Positions 19,979 to 28,932 of a stretch of 64,000 bases of DNA are shown one piece after another; the stretch's first letter is position 1; each line of letters opens with the position of its first letter. This stretch comes from Streptomyces sp. T12 (lineage in GTDB: Bacteria > Actinomycetota > Actinomycetes > Streptomycetales > Streptomycetaceae): assembly GCF_028736035.1 (NCBI RefSeq), contig NZ_CP117866.1, positions 4,464,001 through 4,528,000 on the forward strand. Reading direction: 5' to 3'. Position numbers and translations under genes: made by a program. The notes below the pieces were generated by a model. It was given only the letters and a program-made list of their open reading frames with translations, was not told where the DNA came from and did no database searches.

Positions 19979-20761
19979 ATGAGCGCCTCCTCATCCAGGC
20001 GGGCCGGACGCTCCGACAATCGGAGCACCCGAGGCCGCGGCGCAAATGCAACATCCGGCGCCAAACCCTCCTACCGGATGCCTGCCGTCGGGATCCAGGC
20101 CGACCGGCAGATGGACCTTCTGGCCGCCGCGGTTGCGACGTGCGCAACCGGCCGCTCAGCCGTCAAGATCCGCGACTTCGTCCGTGAGACAGGGCTGGAG
20201 CAGCGCAATATCAGCCCCGCTCTGCGCTTCCTGACCGACACCGGCCTGCTGACGTCGGGCCCGGCCGGATGGGCGCCGACCATCGCCGGCGTGCGCGTCG
20301 GGCAGTCGTGGACCGCCAACCGCGAGGCCGCCAGGACGATCTTCGGGGAAGTCTGGCGTGACTCCTGGGTGTACCGACTCCTGATCAGCTCCGTGCAGCC
20401 GGGCGTCGCATACGGCATCGAGGACATCGCCAAAGCTATGAAGCCCTACCGGACCTCCACCCTGTCTCCGTGGGTCCACCTGGTGGACTGGCTCGAACTC
20501 GCTCGCTACGTCGAGCGCGACGGCGACGGAAACCTGCGCCTGTCGAAAACTGTCGACGTCGACGCCCGCACCGAAGAGACGGCTCACGACCAGAAGCGGG
20601 ACCAGCCGCAGGCCTCGGCCACCGATCCGTCCGCCCCGCAACTGGGGCTGGTGCTTCCGCTGAGCATGGATCAGCTCGTGAAGCTGACCGCGGACGACTA
20701 CGGCGCTGTCATGCGCTCGCTCGCGACGATCTACGACGTGCTGTCCCGCCAGCGGGCCTGA
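19979..20761 (+). CDS. winged-helix protein of unknown function
   Basis: 260 residues. A basic, disordered N-terminus (residues 1-35) is followed by a MarR/replication-initiator-like winged helix (KIRDFVRETGLEQRNISPAL, then TDTGLLTSGPAGWAP). A middle helical part holds a second helix-turn-helix-like segment (YGIEDIAKAMKPYR), and a C-terminal amphipathic helix ends the protein. No enzymatic motif. The 181-nt gap from the previous gene may hold its own promoter. I do not recognise the family. Confidence 0.7.
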   Translation: MSASSSRRAGRSDNRSTRGRGANATSGAKPSYRMPAVGIQADRQMDLLAAAVATCATGRSAVKIRDFVRETGLEQRNISPALRFLTDTGLLTSGPAGWAPTIAGVRVGQSWTANREAARTIFGEVWRDSWVYRLLISSVQPGVAYGIEDIAKAMKPYRTSTLSPWVHLVDWLELARYVERDGDGNLRLSKTVDVDARTEETAHDQKRDQPQASATDPSAPQLGLVLPLSMDQLVKLTADDYGAVMRSLATIYDVLSRQRA

Positions 20762-20851
20762 CAGCTCCGTCGCCGAGCCGGCGCCCCTCCCTCGCCTTCA
20801 TCACCTCTTTACGCGCGAGCGTTTGCGCATCGTGAGGACCCCCTCTCAGTC

Positions 20852-20869
20852 TGGTGTGTACTTACACCA
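20852..20869. promoter_or_regulatory. operator-like palindrome upstream of the recombinase-like gene
   Basis: TGGTGT and ACACCA arms, 6 bp each, separated by 6 nt, lie 20 bp before the start codon. Their position suggests a repressor site; one of the two upstream winged-helix proteins is a candidate binder. Confidence 0.4.
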
Positions 20870-20889
20870 CGCTTGGAGGGTCGCCGCCT

Positions 20890-21897
20890 ATGCCCGTCTC
20901 GCGCACGCCCAGACCCGATCGAACCTCGCCCGACGGCCCCGGCACGCCCGCGATCACCCCCGCGGACGTGACGCTGGCGCATGCCGTCGAACGAACCATC
21001 ACCGTTTGGACCGCCATGACTTCCCAGGGACAAATGTCCCCACAGACCAGCCGCTCCTTCGGGCAAATGCTGGAGCGCTACCAGTACTACGCACACGCTC
21101 GCGGCATCCTCCTCATCGAGGACGTCACCGCCGACTTCGCCGAGGACTTCGTCTTCGCCCAGGGCCGCACCCGGCACGGACGGATCGGCGAGTCGGCCAC
21201 CGCGACCCAGCACCAGCGCCGCGCCGTCCTGCGCTCCTTCTATCGGACCCTGCGCGAGCTGGGCCTCAGCGAGGCCGACCCCGCCCGGGACATCCGTCTG
21301 CCCGAGCGCACCCGGACCCTGGTCCGCCCGCTCGACGAGGACGAGGCCATCGCCTTGCGCCACGCCGCGGAGTACGTGACCAGACCGAGCCGGCACGCCG
21401 CAGCCGCAGCCCTCGCTCTCTCCGGCGGGCACACTGGCGAGATCGGCCACATCCGTGTGCGCGACCTCGACCCGGACGCCGCGGCCGTCTGGATGCACGG
21501 CTCCACCCGCACGGACCCGCGCTGGTGCCCCCTCGACGCATGGGCGCTGCGTGTGCTCCAGGGCAGAGCCGCTTTCGTCTCCCGGCAGCAGCGCAGCCCC
21601 GAAGCAGCAGCCGACGCTCGGCTCGCCGTCTCCTCCGCCCCCGCGCCGGACGAGCAGATGCAGGCCCGCGCCTGTGTCGCCCTGTCCGACCTGGTCCGCC
21701 GCATCGGCCTGGGCGCCGACCCGCGGGTCAAACCGGCCTCCCTGACGGCGTACGCCGCAGTACGGATCTTCGACAGCACTGGGAAAGTCGAGGACGTCGC
21801 ACGCGGACTCGGGCTGCGTTCCCTGGACCGTGCCGCCGACCTTGTCGGCTACGACTGGGCGAACCCCGCGCCGGAAGGACAGAGCGCCCATGCCTGA
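20890..21897 (+). CDS. tyrosine-recombinase-like protein lacking catalytic residues
   Basis: 335 residues with the layout of a phage integrase. A SAM-like core-binding domain spans about residues 30-130 (YQYYAHARGILLIEDVTADF), and a catalytic-like domain about 145-325. The position of the first catalytic arginine (normally G-L-R-x-x-E-L) reads GGHTGEI, with Thr182. The H-x-x-R box and a proper nucleophile tyrosine are also absent; the C-terminus reads LGLRSLDRAADLVGYDW. It probably binds DNA without cutting it. ATG at 20890 with GGAGGG 9 nt upstream. Its end overlaps the next gene by 8 nt. Confidence 0.68.
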   Translation: MPVSRTPRPDRTSPDGPGTPAITPADVTLAHAVERTITVWTAMTSQGQMSPQTSRSFGQMLERYQYYAHARGILLIEDVTADFAEDFVFAQGRTRHGRIGESATATQHQRRAVLRSFYRTLRELGLSEADPARDIRLPERTRTLVRPLDEDEAIALRHAAEYVTRPSRHAAAAALALSGGHTGEIGHIRVRDLDPDAAAVWMHGSTRTDPRWCPLDAWALRVLQGRAAFVSRQQRSPEAAADARLAVSSAPAPDEQMQARACVALSDLVRRIGLGADPRVKPASLTAYAAVRIFDSTGKVEDVARGLGLRSLDRAADLVGYDWANPAPEGQSAHA

Positions 21898-23317
21898 GGA
21901 CATCTTCGGGGACGCCGTCCCGCCGGCCCAGCGCACCCCACGCAAACGGGCCTTCAGTGACCAGGATCGCCGCACCCTCCACGAGCGTCTCACCGACTGC
22001 GCCTTCAACCCCGACCTCTACGAACTCGCCGAGGCACTCCCGCCACCCGGCAAAGTCGGCAGACCTCGCGACTATCCCGACGTCGCGTTCCTCTACTTCC
22101 TGGCAGCCCGCAGCGTGCTGGCCTCCGCTCGCCGCACTGCGGCGCACCTCGAGGACCCGGAGGTGTGGGCGATCCTGAAGACCGGGGTACGCGCAGAACT
22201 CGGCCGCACGGCATCTGCGCTCCTCCCGGAAGCAGGCCCGAGCCGCTCCCAGTGGCTCCGCGCCCAGCAACGCTTGCGCGAGCACTCACACGATCTGTGG
22301 GACTTCTACCGCGTACTCGCCCTCGACCAAGCGCTGGAACAGGGCATCTTTCCCGAGAACGAAACCCGGTCCTGGAGCAACCCGCAACGGCGCCAGTTGA
22401 TAGCCGCCGACGGCACGGTCCTGAAATCCCCGACCCTGGCCCGAGCCAGTGAAAGCGTGGACATGACGACCGGCGAAGTCCGCTATCACCGCGTCGACCC
22501 CGCCTCCGTCTCGCAGAAGGAAGGCGGAGGAAATGAGGTTTACGGCCCGAAGTACGTTTTTTTCTCCGCCCGAAAGGATGAAAACTACCTGTCGCGGGTC
22601 TTTCTGGACTCACGATACGTACCCCATCTCCACCCTGGCGGAGAGGCCGCCGTCGCCGTCGAAGGGGTCATCGACATCATGTCCACAGCCCCTGGCTGCA
22701 TGGGCGTCCTGTACGACGGTGCCATCCGCGGCGTACACCGCGACGCCATCGCCAGATTTGGCGGCCTCATCATCAACAAACAGCACAAGGGCAACGAGCC
22801 GCAGTTTTACGCATCGCTCCGCCCCGGTCGCTGCATCCACGAATTATGGGCGGCCGGCGGACGTATCGCGGAGAAAGTCCACTACGCGGACGGAACGGCA
22901 GAACTCGTCCCGGCGCCGATCAAGCGACTGGAACGACGCGGATCCCGGACATTCCGCTGGTACCACGTTCTGGCCATACCGTGCCGCCACGGAGTCCACG
23001 AGCACAGAGTCGCTGTCGGGACGACGAGCCGAAAGGGAGAGCGTCCGCCCGGTGAAAGCGACGAGGAACGCGGCTTCCACCGCGCCGAGCACCTGCAGCA
23101 GATTCCGGAATTCACCCGCACCCATCAGCTGGTCTACCCCTACCGCAGCGACGCGGAGTCGGGTCACTCACAACTCGACGCCTCCCTGTGGAACGGACGT
23201 CTCATCTCCTACGGAGTCGAAGCCCAGCAACTCCTGACCCTCGGATTCGTCCTGGCCCAAAACTCGACCAGCCGCACACTGCACAAGGGAGGCCCCATGC
23301 TTAGCCACACAGCCTGA
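21890..23317 (+). CDS. DDE transposase-like protein, coupled to the recombinase-like gene
   Basis: 475 residues. Three acidic positions spaced as in an RNase H-fold transposase are visible: Asp174 in AADGTVLKSP, Asp276 in VLYDGAIRG and Glu423 in SDAESGHSQLD. The N-terminal about 120 residues look like a helical DNA-binding region. The start codon overlaps the previous stop by 8 nt, so the two products should be made together. No terminal inverted repeats or target duplications are evident nearby, so it may be domesticated rather than a mobile insertion sequence. Function unknown. Confidence 0.68.
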   Translation: MPEDIFGDAVPPAQRTPRKRAFSDQDRRTLHERLTDCAFNPDLYELAEALPPPGKVGRPRDYPDVAFLYFLAARSVLASARRTAAHLEDPEVWAILKTGVRAELGRTASALLPEAGPSRSQWLRAQQRLREHSHDLWDFYRVLALDQALEQGIFPENETRSWSNPQRRQLIAADGTVLKSPTLARASESVDMTTGEVRYHRVDPASVSQKEGGGNEVYGPKYVFFSARKDENYLSRVFLDSRYVPHLHPGGEAAVAVEGVIDIMSTAPGCMGVLYDGAIRGVHRDAIARFGGLIINKQHKGNEPQFYASLRPGRCIHELWAAGGRIAEKVHYADGTAELVPAPIKRLERRGSRTFRWYHVLAIPCRHGVHEHRVAVGTTSRKGERPPGESDEERGFHRAEHLQQIPEFTRTHQLVYPYRSDAESGHSQLDASLWNGRLISYGVEAQQLLTLGFVLAQNSTSRTLHKGGPMLSHTA

Positions 23318-23534
23318 CCTGTCCCCTCCGCCACCCAGCTCCCCAACACCAGCGCCCGCCCGAGCCCCGATCCGGTACCCTGTGGATCGAGCGCTCCGGC
23401 GGGCGCTGCGCCGTACCACGCGGGCTCCGCGTGACCCTACGACGTAGCGGCCTACCCCAGATCGCTCAGGGCTTGACCAAGAGACCTGGCCGTGACTCGT
23501 CAGCAAGATCCGCGCAAGGTTTCGCACAAGCCCC
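23318..23534. other. tRNA upstream region
   Basis: No coding frame with support. A GC-rich inverted repeat around 23390-23412 (GCGCTCCGGCGGGCGC) may end the preceding transcript. A clear consensus promoter for the tRNA is not obvious. Confidence 0.35.
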
Positions 23535-23607
23535 GCCTTCGTAGCTCAGGGGATAGAGCACCGCTCTCCTAAAGCGGGTGTCGCAGGTTCGAATCCTGCC
23601 GGGGGCA
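23535..23607 (+). tRNA. tRNA-Arg (anticodon CCT)
   Basis: Complete cloverleaf. The acceptor stem GCCTTCG pairs with CGGGGGC (two G-T pairs), the D arm is GCTC/GAGC, and the anticodon stem CCGCT/AGCGG holds the loop CTCCTAA with anticodon CCT at 23568-23570. The T arm is GCAGG/CCTGC with loop TTCGAAT, and the discriminator base is A. No full CCA is encoded. Its 3' half, from 23566 onwards, is the repeated core found seven more times to the right, so this is the intact integration target. Confidence 0.95.
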
Positions 23608-23720
23608 CAGAGAAACACCAGGTCAGGGGCTCTTTCGTCCAGCGGACGGGAGGGCCCCTGCGCTTGCAGCACACATATGGCACAAATGCCGTGCGCGCGG
23701 ACGGCGGGGAGCTGTGCAGG

Positions 23721-23942
23721 ATGCCCGTCAAGGATGAACTGGCCCGACGCCGGCACGAGAAGCTGGTCGACCCGCTTGAGTCGCTGATGCGGACCGCCCT
23801 CAGGCCCGAGTACCAGGGCTACTACGGACAGCTGATCCTGAGCGGCGATGACCTTGCGGAGATGGGCAAGCTCAAGGACGTCGGCGTGCCGCTCGGGAGG
23901 CGGGACGCCGTCTCGGCTGGAAGACGACCACCCGTCTCGTAG
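23721..23942 (+). CDS. small hypothetical protein next to the tRNA
   Basis: 73-residue frame starting MPVKDELARRRHEKLVDP with well-formed helical composition (RPEYQGYYGQLILSGDDLAE). No ribosome-binding site is clear and the C-terminus looks random, so it may be a fragment. It lies where an integrase tail would be expected on the other strand. No family recognised. Confidence 0.3.
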   Translation: MPVKDELARRRHEKLVDPLESLMRTALRPEYQGYYGQLILSGDDLAEMGKLKDVGVPLGRRDAVSAGRRPPVS

Positions 23943-23964
23943 GTGGCCGGCTGTTCGTGCTCGA

Positions 23965-23996
23965 GCCGCCCCACCGCAACAGTGCGGTGGGGCGGC
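23965..23996. terminator. 14-bp perfect hairpin
   Basis: GCCGCCCCACCGCA and its exact complement flank a 4-nt loop. Strong bidirectional terminator-like structure between the tRNA-proximal frame and the integrase remnant. Confidence 0.65.
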
Positions 23997-24092
23997 CCCT
24001 TCAGTTACGGCTCCCCGGCACGGATTGGACACGCATCACGCGACGTCCTCCTCAGGGCGGCCACCGCCTCGGCGGCCTCGCGGGCCTTCCGC

Positions 24093-24240
24093 TCAGTCTT
24101 CTCCAGCTTGGCCTTCGCCTTGGCCAACTGCTTGGATCGCCGCTTGTGCACCTTTTTTTGAGACCTCGTCCAGACGGTCCGGGAAGAGGTACCCGTACGT
24201 GCCCAGGGTCAGCGTCGCGGACTTGCCGGCCTCTCCCTGT
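24093..24240 (-). pseudogene. integrase C-terminal remnant (tRNA-proximal)
   Basis: The minus strand encodes SATLTLGTYGYLFPDRLDEV, the last part of the phage-integrase catalytic domain including the nucleophile tyrosine neighbourhood. The usual text is HSSxTxTLDTYxHLFPDRLDEV. The rest of the gene is gone and a T7 run at about 24149 disrupts the tail. It lies to the right of the tRNA att core and points leftwards, the same arrangement as the other integrase remnants in the window. Confidence 0.65.
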
Positions 24241-24400
24241 GAGCGTTCAGGGATTTCCCCACGATCGATGCCTTGAGCGATCGATGCCTTGAGCGTCACG
24301 TAATTCCCCAGGCGGAGGCCCCCGATGGCGAAGGGGTGCCCGTTTGGAGGGCGTGATGGGGCAACCCCTCATGAAGGGCCTGCTCCTGTGCGGGTGTCAT

Positions 24401-25513
24401 TCAACGCAGCAGGAGCACGCTCCTGACCCCGGCGTGGTCGGAGGGCCACAGTCCTGACGGAGTGCGGTCGGCCTGGGTGTCGCCCACCCGGTTGCTCGCC
24501 AGTGCGGTGACGTTGCCGCGGAAGAGCACGTAGTCGATGCGCTGGGCGAGGCTGGACGTGGGGTTGATCAGGTTGGCGGCCTGGCAGCAGGAGAAGCCGG
24601 GGTTGCCGGGGCGGGTGGCGGTCCAAGCGTCGGTGAAGCCGGCGGCCAGCAGGTGGTTGTAGGTCTGGGTGGCGGTCCCCGGTGTTGCGCCGACTCCGCC
24701 GGCGGCCGAGTTGAGGTCGCCGAGAAGCACAGTGGGGAGTGTGGTGTTCAGCGCGCCGGAGAGCAGTTCGTCGGCCTGTGCTTCCTGGACGGTGGGAGAG
24801 GCGGGCTCCAGATGGGTGGTGACCACCCTGGTGGTGTTGCCGCGCACGGTGGCGTCGGCAGCGACCCAGCCGCGCTCGACCCGGATGGGGACGTTGCCGG
24901 GCGGAACACAGCCGAACAACGGGCGGCAGATGGGCACGTGGGCCTGGAACCGGGCCGCCTGAGGGTTGGCCACGGAGAAGACGCTTGCGGGCAGGTCGGT
25001 GCGGGCCAGGAGCACGTCGCGGTCAGTGAGCCGGATGTCCTGCAGACCGCCGCCGGGCAGGGAACGCGGGGCCTCGAAGTCGCTGCCGACGGTGACGGTG
25101 GCCACGGCCGCGTAGTGCTTGCCCCGGGAGGCAAGCTTGTCGAGCAGGATCTGCAGGAAGTCGTACTCGACGTGGGTGGCACTGCCCGGTCCGGCTGGAG
25201 TCTGGCTGCGCCACAGCACGGCTTCCTGGAGGCCCACGAGGTGGGGGTCGCTGTCGGCGATCTCGTCGGCCAGTGCCTCGGCGCGCTCGGGGAAGTTCGT
25301 CGCCTGGACGTTCGCGTATACCGCGGTCACCGCGGCGACGAGCGCTTGTGGGTTACCGGCGGCGAGGACGGGCGCGAGGTCGGCACCCAGGTAGAGGTTG
25401 CGGGTCATGACCCGCAAAGGGGCGGGGGCCTCGGCGGCCGAGGCCGCAGGGAGTGACCCGGGTGTGAGGAGCAGGAGCGCGCCCAGGGCGGCTGTGAACC
25501 AACGGCGGAACAT
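24401..25513 (-). CDS. secreted endonuclease/exonuclease/phosphatase-family hydrolase
   Basis: 370 residues. The N-terminus MFRRWFTAALGALLLLTPGS with an AxA-type cleavage region (ASAAEA) is a Sec signal peptide. The mature part shows the EEP fold landmarks: RVMTRNLYLGAD, the metal ligand Glu in VGLQEA, GDLNS, and the terminal SDHAGV catalytic His. Members cleave phosphodiesters in DNA or phospholipids or act as sphingomyelinase-like enzymes; the substrate is not clear. AAAGGT lies upstream of the ATG at 25513. It is the first cargo gene right of the tRNA. Confidence 0.9.
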   Translation of the reverse strand: MFRRWFTAALGALLLLTPGSLPAASAAEAPAPLRVMTRNLYLGADLAPVLAAGNPQALVAAVTAVYANVQATNFPERAEALADEIADSDPHLVGLQEAVLWRSQTPAGPGSATHVEYDFLQILLDKLASRGKHYAAVATVTVGSDFEAPRSLPGGGLQDIRLTDRDVLLARTDLPASVFSVANPQAARFQAHVPICRPLFGCVPPGNVPIRVERGWVAADATVRGNTTRVVTTHLEPASPTVQEAQADELLSGALNTTLPTVLLGDLNSAAGGVGATPGTATQTYNHLLAAGFTDAWTATRPGNPGFSCCQAANLINPTSSLAQRIDYVLFRGNVTALASNRVGDTQADRTPSGLWPSDHAGVRSVLLLR

Positions 25514-25609
25514 ACAAGCAGACCTTTCGACGCATAGGCTGTTAAAGCGCCTATCTTCGGCAACAGCTAAGGCGGCCGGCCGCGATGTGTCGATCCAGAT
25601 GTAGGCCGG

Positions 25610-25887
25610 GTAGCCGAAGCTCTTCGGCCCGGATCCCGACCGCCTTCCGTCGCAACAGGGCGCTCGCAATCGCCCAACTCGCGCTCGCCCAGCTCCACCA
25701 GGGAGACCGGAGCCGGCAACCCCACCGCCGCCGACGTGTTCACGATCATGGACGGCGGCACTCTCCCCGGGGCCGCATGCGCACCCTCATCGGCGACTTC
25801 CACCGGGGCCTGTTCGTCCTGGCCCCCTCCGCCTCCTACGCACGAGACTGGGCAGACCGCATGCGGACCACATGGAGTCGAGCGTGA
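25610..25887 (+). pseudogene. C-terminal remnant of an XRE/TPR-type regulator
   Basis: RNRALAIAQLALAQLHQGDRS is a TPR-like helix, and a second frame gives VFTIMDG, then MRTLIGDFHRGLFVLAPSAS up to the stop. These are the last helices of a Streptomyces helix-turn-helix regulator with TPR tail, broken by a frameshift near 25740. It directly precedes the GNAT pseudogene, the usual regulator-then-GNAT order. A similar tail precedes the GNAT gene at 36184. Confidence 0.5.
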
Positions 25888-26372
25888 TCGATCGACCTGC
25901 GTCATTTCCGGCACGGAAGCCTCCCTGAGGGCTTCCGGCAGATGCTCATCGACGTGCACGCCGACGCCGACGCCGATCAGATGGACGGCCCCTTCCACCA
26001 GCGCTTCGCCTGGTTCGTCGACCACTGAACCGGCATGGACGGCTTCTCCTGCGTCGTGGCGTACGACGCGGACGAGCCGGTCGGCTTCGTCTACGGCGCC
26101 CCGCTCGCCCCAGGCCGCGAATGGTGGCGTTCCACCGACTACAAAGCCGAGCAACGGCTACAGCTCCACCTACGCCGTCTCGGAGGTCATGGTGCGCCCT
26201 GGCTGTCGCAAGCAGGGCATCTCCGAACGACTCCACGAGGCGCTGCTGAAGGAACGCACGGAGGACCTCGCCCTGTGCTCCTGGTCGACGTGACCCACCC
26301 CAAGGTCCGGGCCCTGTAGGAGTCGTGGGGATACGCCAAGGTCGGCGAGCAGCGGCCGTTCGCCGATTCCTG
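25888..26372 (+). pseudogene. GNAT acetyltransferase pseudogene
   Basis: A recognisable acetyltransferase interrupted several times. The first part (EGFRQMLIDVHADADADQMD, then FAWFVDH) ends at TGA 26026-26028 where a Trp codon is expected. The frame then resumes with MDGFSCVVAYDADEPVGFVYG. A frameshift near 26150 leads to EVMVRPGCRKQGISERLHEA, and a second near 26275 to LLVDVTHPKV and ESWGYAKVGEQRPF. The acetyl-CoA loop (RxxGxxxxL) is degenerate. Not functional. Confidence 0.7.
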
Positions 26373-26660
26373 ACGAGCTGTAGTCAGAGCTTCAGGTTCG
26401 AAGGAGCGGGAGGCGAGCTCAGCGCCTCGCGATCCTCGCCAGCGGTGTCGGCATGGATTTCTCAGTCTGTGTTCTCGCGCTTGTCGCGTCTCTTCGGTGC
26501 GCCGGCGAAGCGGCAGCTCGTGGTCTTGACCCGGAAGAGCCACTGGGGGCAACCCGCCTTGGTCCACAAGCGCGTCCTCCGTCGAGCACGGAGCTGGGAG
26601 GCGGCGTCCTGGGCCGTTGGTCGGGATGCGCGGTGATTCCCCCCGTTGGATGGTGGAGTC

Positions 26661-26939
26661 ATGAACCACCACCAGTCCCATCGGACGATCGAGATCGACA
26701 CCCGGCTCCTCACGACCGGTGCCGTGCTCACCGCGGCCGGTGCCGTGGTGGCATGCGCCGGCATGGCTATCGGGGCCTTCGCCGTGTTCACGGCAGGTCG
26801 GCGCATGATCCGCGACATGGACGTGCGCCCGGCCCAGCAGGCGGCCATGAAGTGGCAGCAGGCCAAGGAGGCTTCCCGAGCCGGTATGCAGGCGTGGCAT
26901 TCCGCGTCCGACGCTCAGAACGGATCGCTCGCCCGCTAG
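26661..26939 (+). CDS. small single-span membrane protein
   Basis: 92 residues. An N-terminal cytoplasmic segment is followed by one long hydrophobic helix (LTAAGAVVACAGMAIGAF) and a charged C-terminus (MKWQQAKEASRAGMQAWH). Its ATG is preceded by GGTGGAG. It lies 122 nt before the DUF2252 gene on the same strand and is probably co-transcribed. No known function. Confidence 0.6.
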   Translation: MNHHQSHRTIEIDTRLLTTGAVLTAAGAVVACAGMAIGAFAVFTAGRRMIRDMDVRPAQQAAMKWQQAKEASRAGMQAWHSASDAQNGSLAR

Positions 26940-27061
26940 TCCGGCGAAACCGCTCCACCCACCGGGTCCCGGGCCCGGTGGGTCCACAGAACTGCCCTTC
27001 CGTCCGACGTGCCCCGTGCCGGGCGTCCAAGCGGCCGCAGGACCAGGCAGGAGGGTCTTCG

Positions 27062-28498
27062 ATGTCCCAGGACGCGACCACAGCCATGCGCGCGACACCC
27101 CACACCACGCCCGAGGACCGTGCCGCTCTCGGCAAGGAGGCGCGGCGCCGCTCACCGCGATCGGGCCACGCCGCGTACACCCCGTCTCCTGGCCGGCCGG
27201 ACCCGTTGACGATCCTGGAGGCCCAGTCCGCGGCACGGGTGCCCGAACTCGTCCCGATCCGCTACGGCCGGATGATGGAGTCCCCGTTCCGCTTCTACCG
27301 GGGCGCCGCCGCGATCATGGCGTCCGACCTGGCCGACAGCCCGGTCTCGGGACTCACGGCCCAGCTGTGCGGGGACGCGCACCTGCTGAACTTCCGACTA
27401 CTCGCCTCGCCCGAGAGGCGGTTGATGTTCGACATCAACGACTTCGACGAGACGCTGCCGGGCCCCTGGGAGTGGGACGTCAAGCGGCTCTCGGCGAGTC
27501 TCGTCATCGCGGGCCGGGCGAACGGCTTCGACGACGCCGAGCGCGCCCGCATCGTGAGCTCCACGGTCCGTTCGTACCGTGAGGCGATGATCCGCTTCGC
27601 GGGCACGGGCAACCTCGACGTCTGGTACGCGAAGATCGACGCGGACCTCCTCGAGACCCTGGCCACGGGCCGGCTCGACGCAACGAAGCGCGGTCGGAAG
27701 AACCTGGCCCACGCCATGACGAAAGCCCGTACCCGCGACAGTCTGCAGGCTTTCGACAAGCTCACAGAGACGGTCGACGGCGAGCCCAGGATCGCGGCGG
27801 ATCCCCCGCTGCTCATCCCGGCCGGCGACCTGCTGCCGGACGTCGAACGCAGCGCGCTGGAGCGCCAGTTCCGCGGTCTCATCGAGCGGTACGGCCGCAC
27901 GCTCGCCTCCGACCGGCGCACGCTCCTGGCGGATTACCGACTGGCCGACGTCGCCCGCAAGGTGGTCGGCGTCGGCAGCGTCGGCACCCGATGCTGGATC
28001 TTCCTCCTCCTCGGCCGGGACGACCAGGACCCGCTCTTCCTCCAGGCCAAGGAGGCCGACACCTCCGTACTCGCCGAACACGTCGGCACCAGCCGGTACC
28101 GCAACCAGGGCGAACGGGTGGTCTCGGGCCAGCGGCTGATGCAGGCCACGAGCGACATCTTCCTCGGCTGGGAACGGGTGGACGGGATCGACGGCAAGCA
28201 ACGCGACTTCTACGTCCGCCAGTTGCGCGACTGGAAGGGCATCGCCATGCCGGAGAGGATGCGACCGAAGGACATGCGGGCGTTCGGCGAACTGTGCGGG
28301 GACACGCTCGCTCGTGCGCACGCGCGGTCCGGCGACCGCATCGCGATCGCCGCGTACCTGGGCAGCGGCGACTCCTTCGACCGGGCACTCGCCACCTTCG
28401 CCGAGGCATACGCCGACCAGAACGAGCGCGACCACCAGGCCCTGGTCGACGCCGTGCGCGCCGGCCGGCTCCGCGCGGAAGAGCTGCCGACGGCCTGA
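27062..28498 (+). CDS. DUF2252 protein (kinase-like fold)
   Basis: 478 residues matching DUF2252. Signatures are FRFYRGAAAIMASDL, CGDAHLLNFR and FDINDFDETLPGPWEWDVKR, which resemble the catalytic and metal-binding loops of aminoglycoside-phosphotransferase-like kinases. The C-terminal CGDTLARAHARSGD is also conserved. AGGAGG precedes the ATG at 27062; the frame is open further left, but the upstream part overlaps the small membrane gene in another frame. The biochemical role of DUF2252 is not established. Confidence 0.88.
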   Translation: MSQDATTAMRATPHTTPEDRAALGKEARRRSPRSGHAAYTPSPGRPDPLTILEAQSAARVPELVPIRYGRMMESPFRFYRGAAAIMASDLADSPVSGLTAQLCGDAHLLNFRLLASPERRLMFDINDFDETLPGPWEWDVKRLSASLVIAGRANGFDDAERARIVSSTVRSYREAMIRFAGTGNLDVWYAKIDADLLETLATGRLDATKRGRKNLAHAMTKARTRDSLQAFDKLTETVDGEPRIAADPPLLIPAGDLLPDVERSALERQFRGLIERYGRTLASDRRTLLADYRLADVARKVVGVGSVGTRCWIFLLLGRDDQDPLFLQAKEADTSVLAEHVGTSRYRNQGERVVSGQRLMQATSDIFLGWERVDGIDGKQRDFYVRQLRDWKGIAMPERMRPKDMRAFGELCGDTLARAHARSGDRIAIAAYLGSGDSFDRALATFAEAYADQNERDHQALVDAVRAGRLRAEELPTA

Positions 28499-28932
28499 CC
28501 CGGGACAGGACGCCCGGCTCACCCTGCCGCTCATCAGCAGATCCTGGAAGTCCCGCTGCCGAGGGGCCTCCAGCCAGAGCGGATTCAGCACATCACCGCG
28601 ACAAGCCGCCGACTGGCTGCCTTGGAGGACAGGCCGCCGGCCGCGGCGAGGGCGTGCAGCACGGGTTGCAAGAACAACTACGCGGCCTCCCTGCTGCGTC
28701 GTTCGCCTACGACGCGCTCCAGGCCGACACCGCCTACCACGCCCCCGGTCGCCGTGGTGACGGTGGCGACCTAGCGTGGAAGTGCGCGGGTCGCACCCCA
28801 GCCAACGGCCGACGACAGGGCCTGTTGCCCGGCCATCCGATCGGGATCGCATGTCGGCGACAGGGCTCTGTTGTGACAGCCCATGCACACACATCACCGG
28901 TTCTCGCGCCGGCTGGTGGGACGGAGGCCGGA
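28499..28932. other. 434-bp gap before the sulfatase gene
   Basis: No coding frame with family support on either strand. Codon usage here is not typical of a gene and short frames are broken. The sulfatase promoter presumably lies in the last 150 bp. Confidence 0.4.

Noticed and set aside
28660..28773. Short plus-strand frame before the sulfatase
   Set aside because: No start, no ribosome site and no family similarity.
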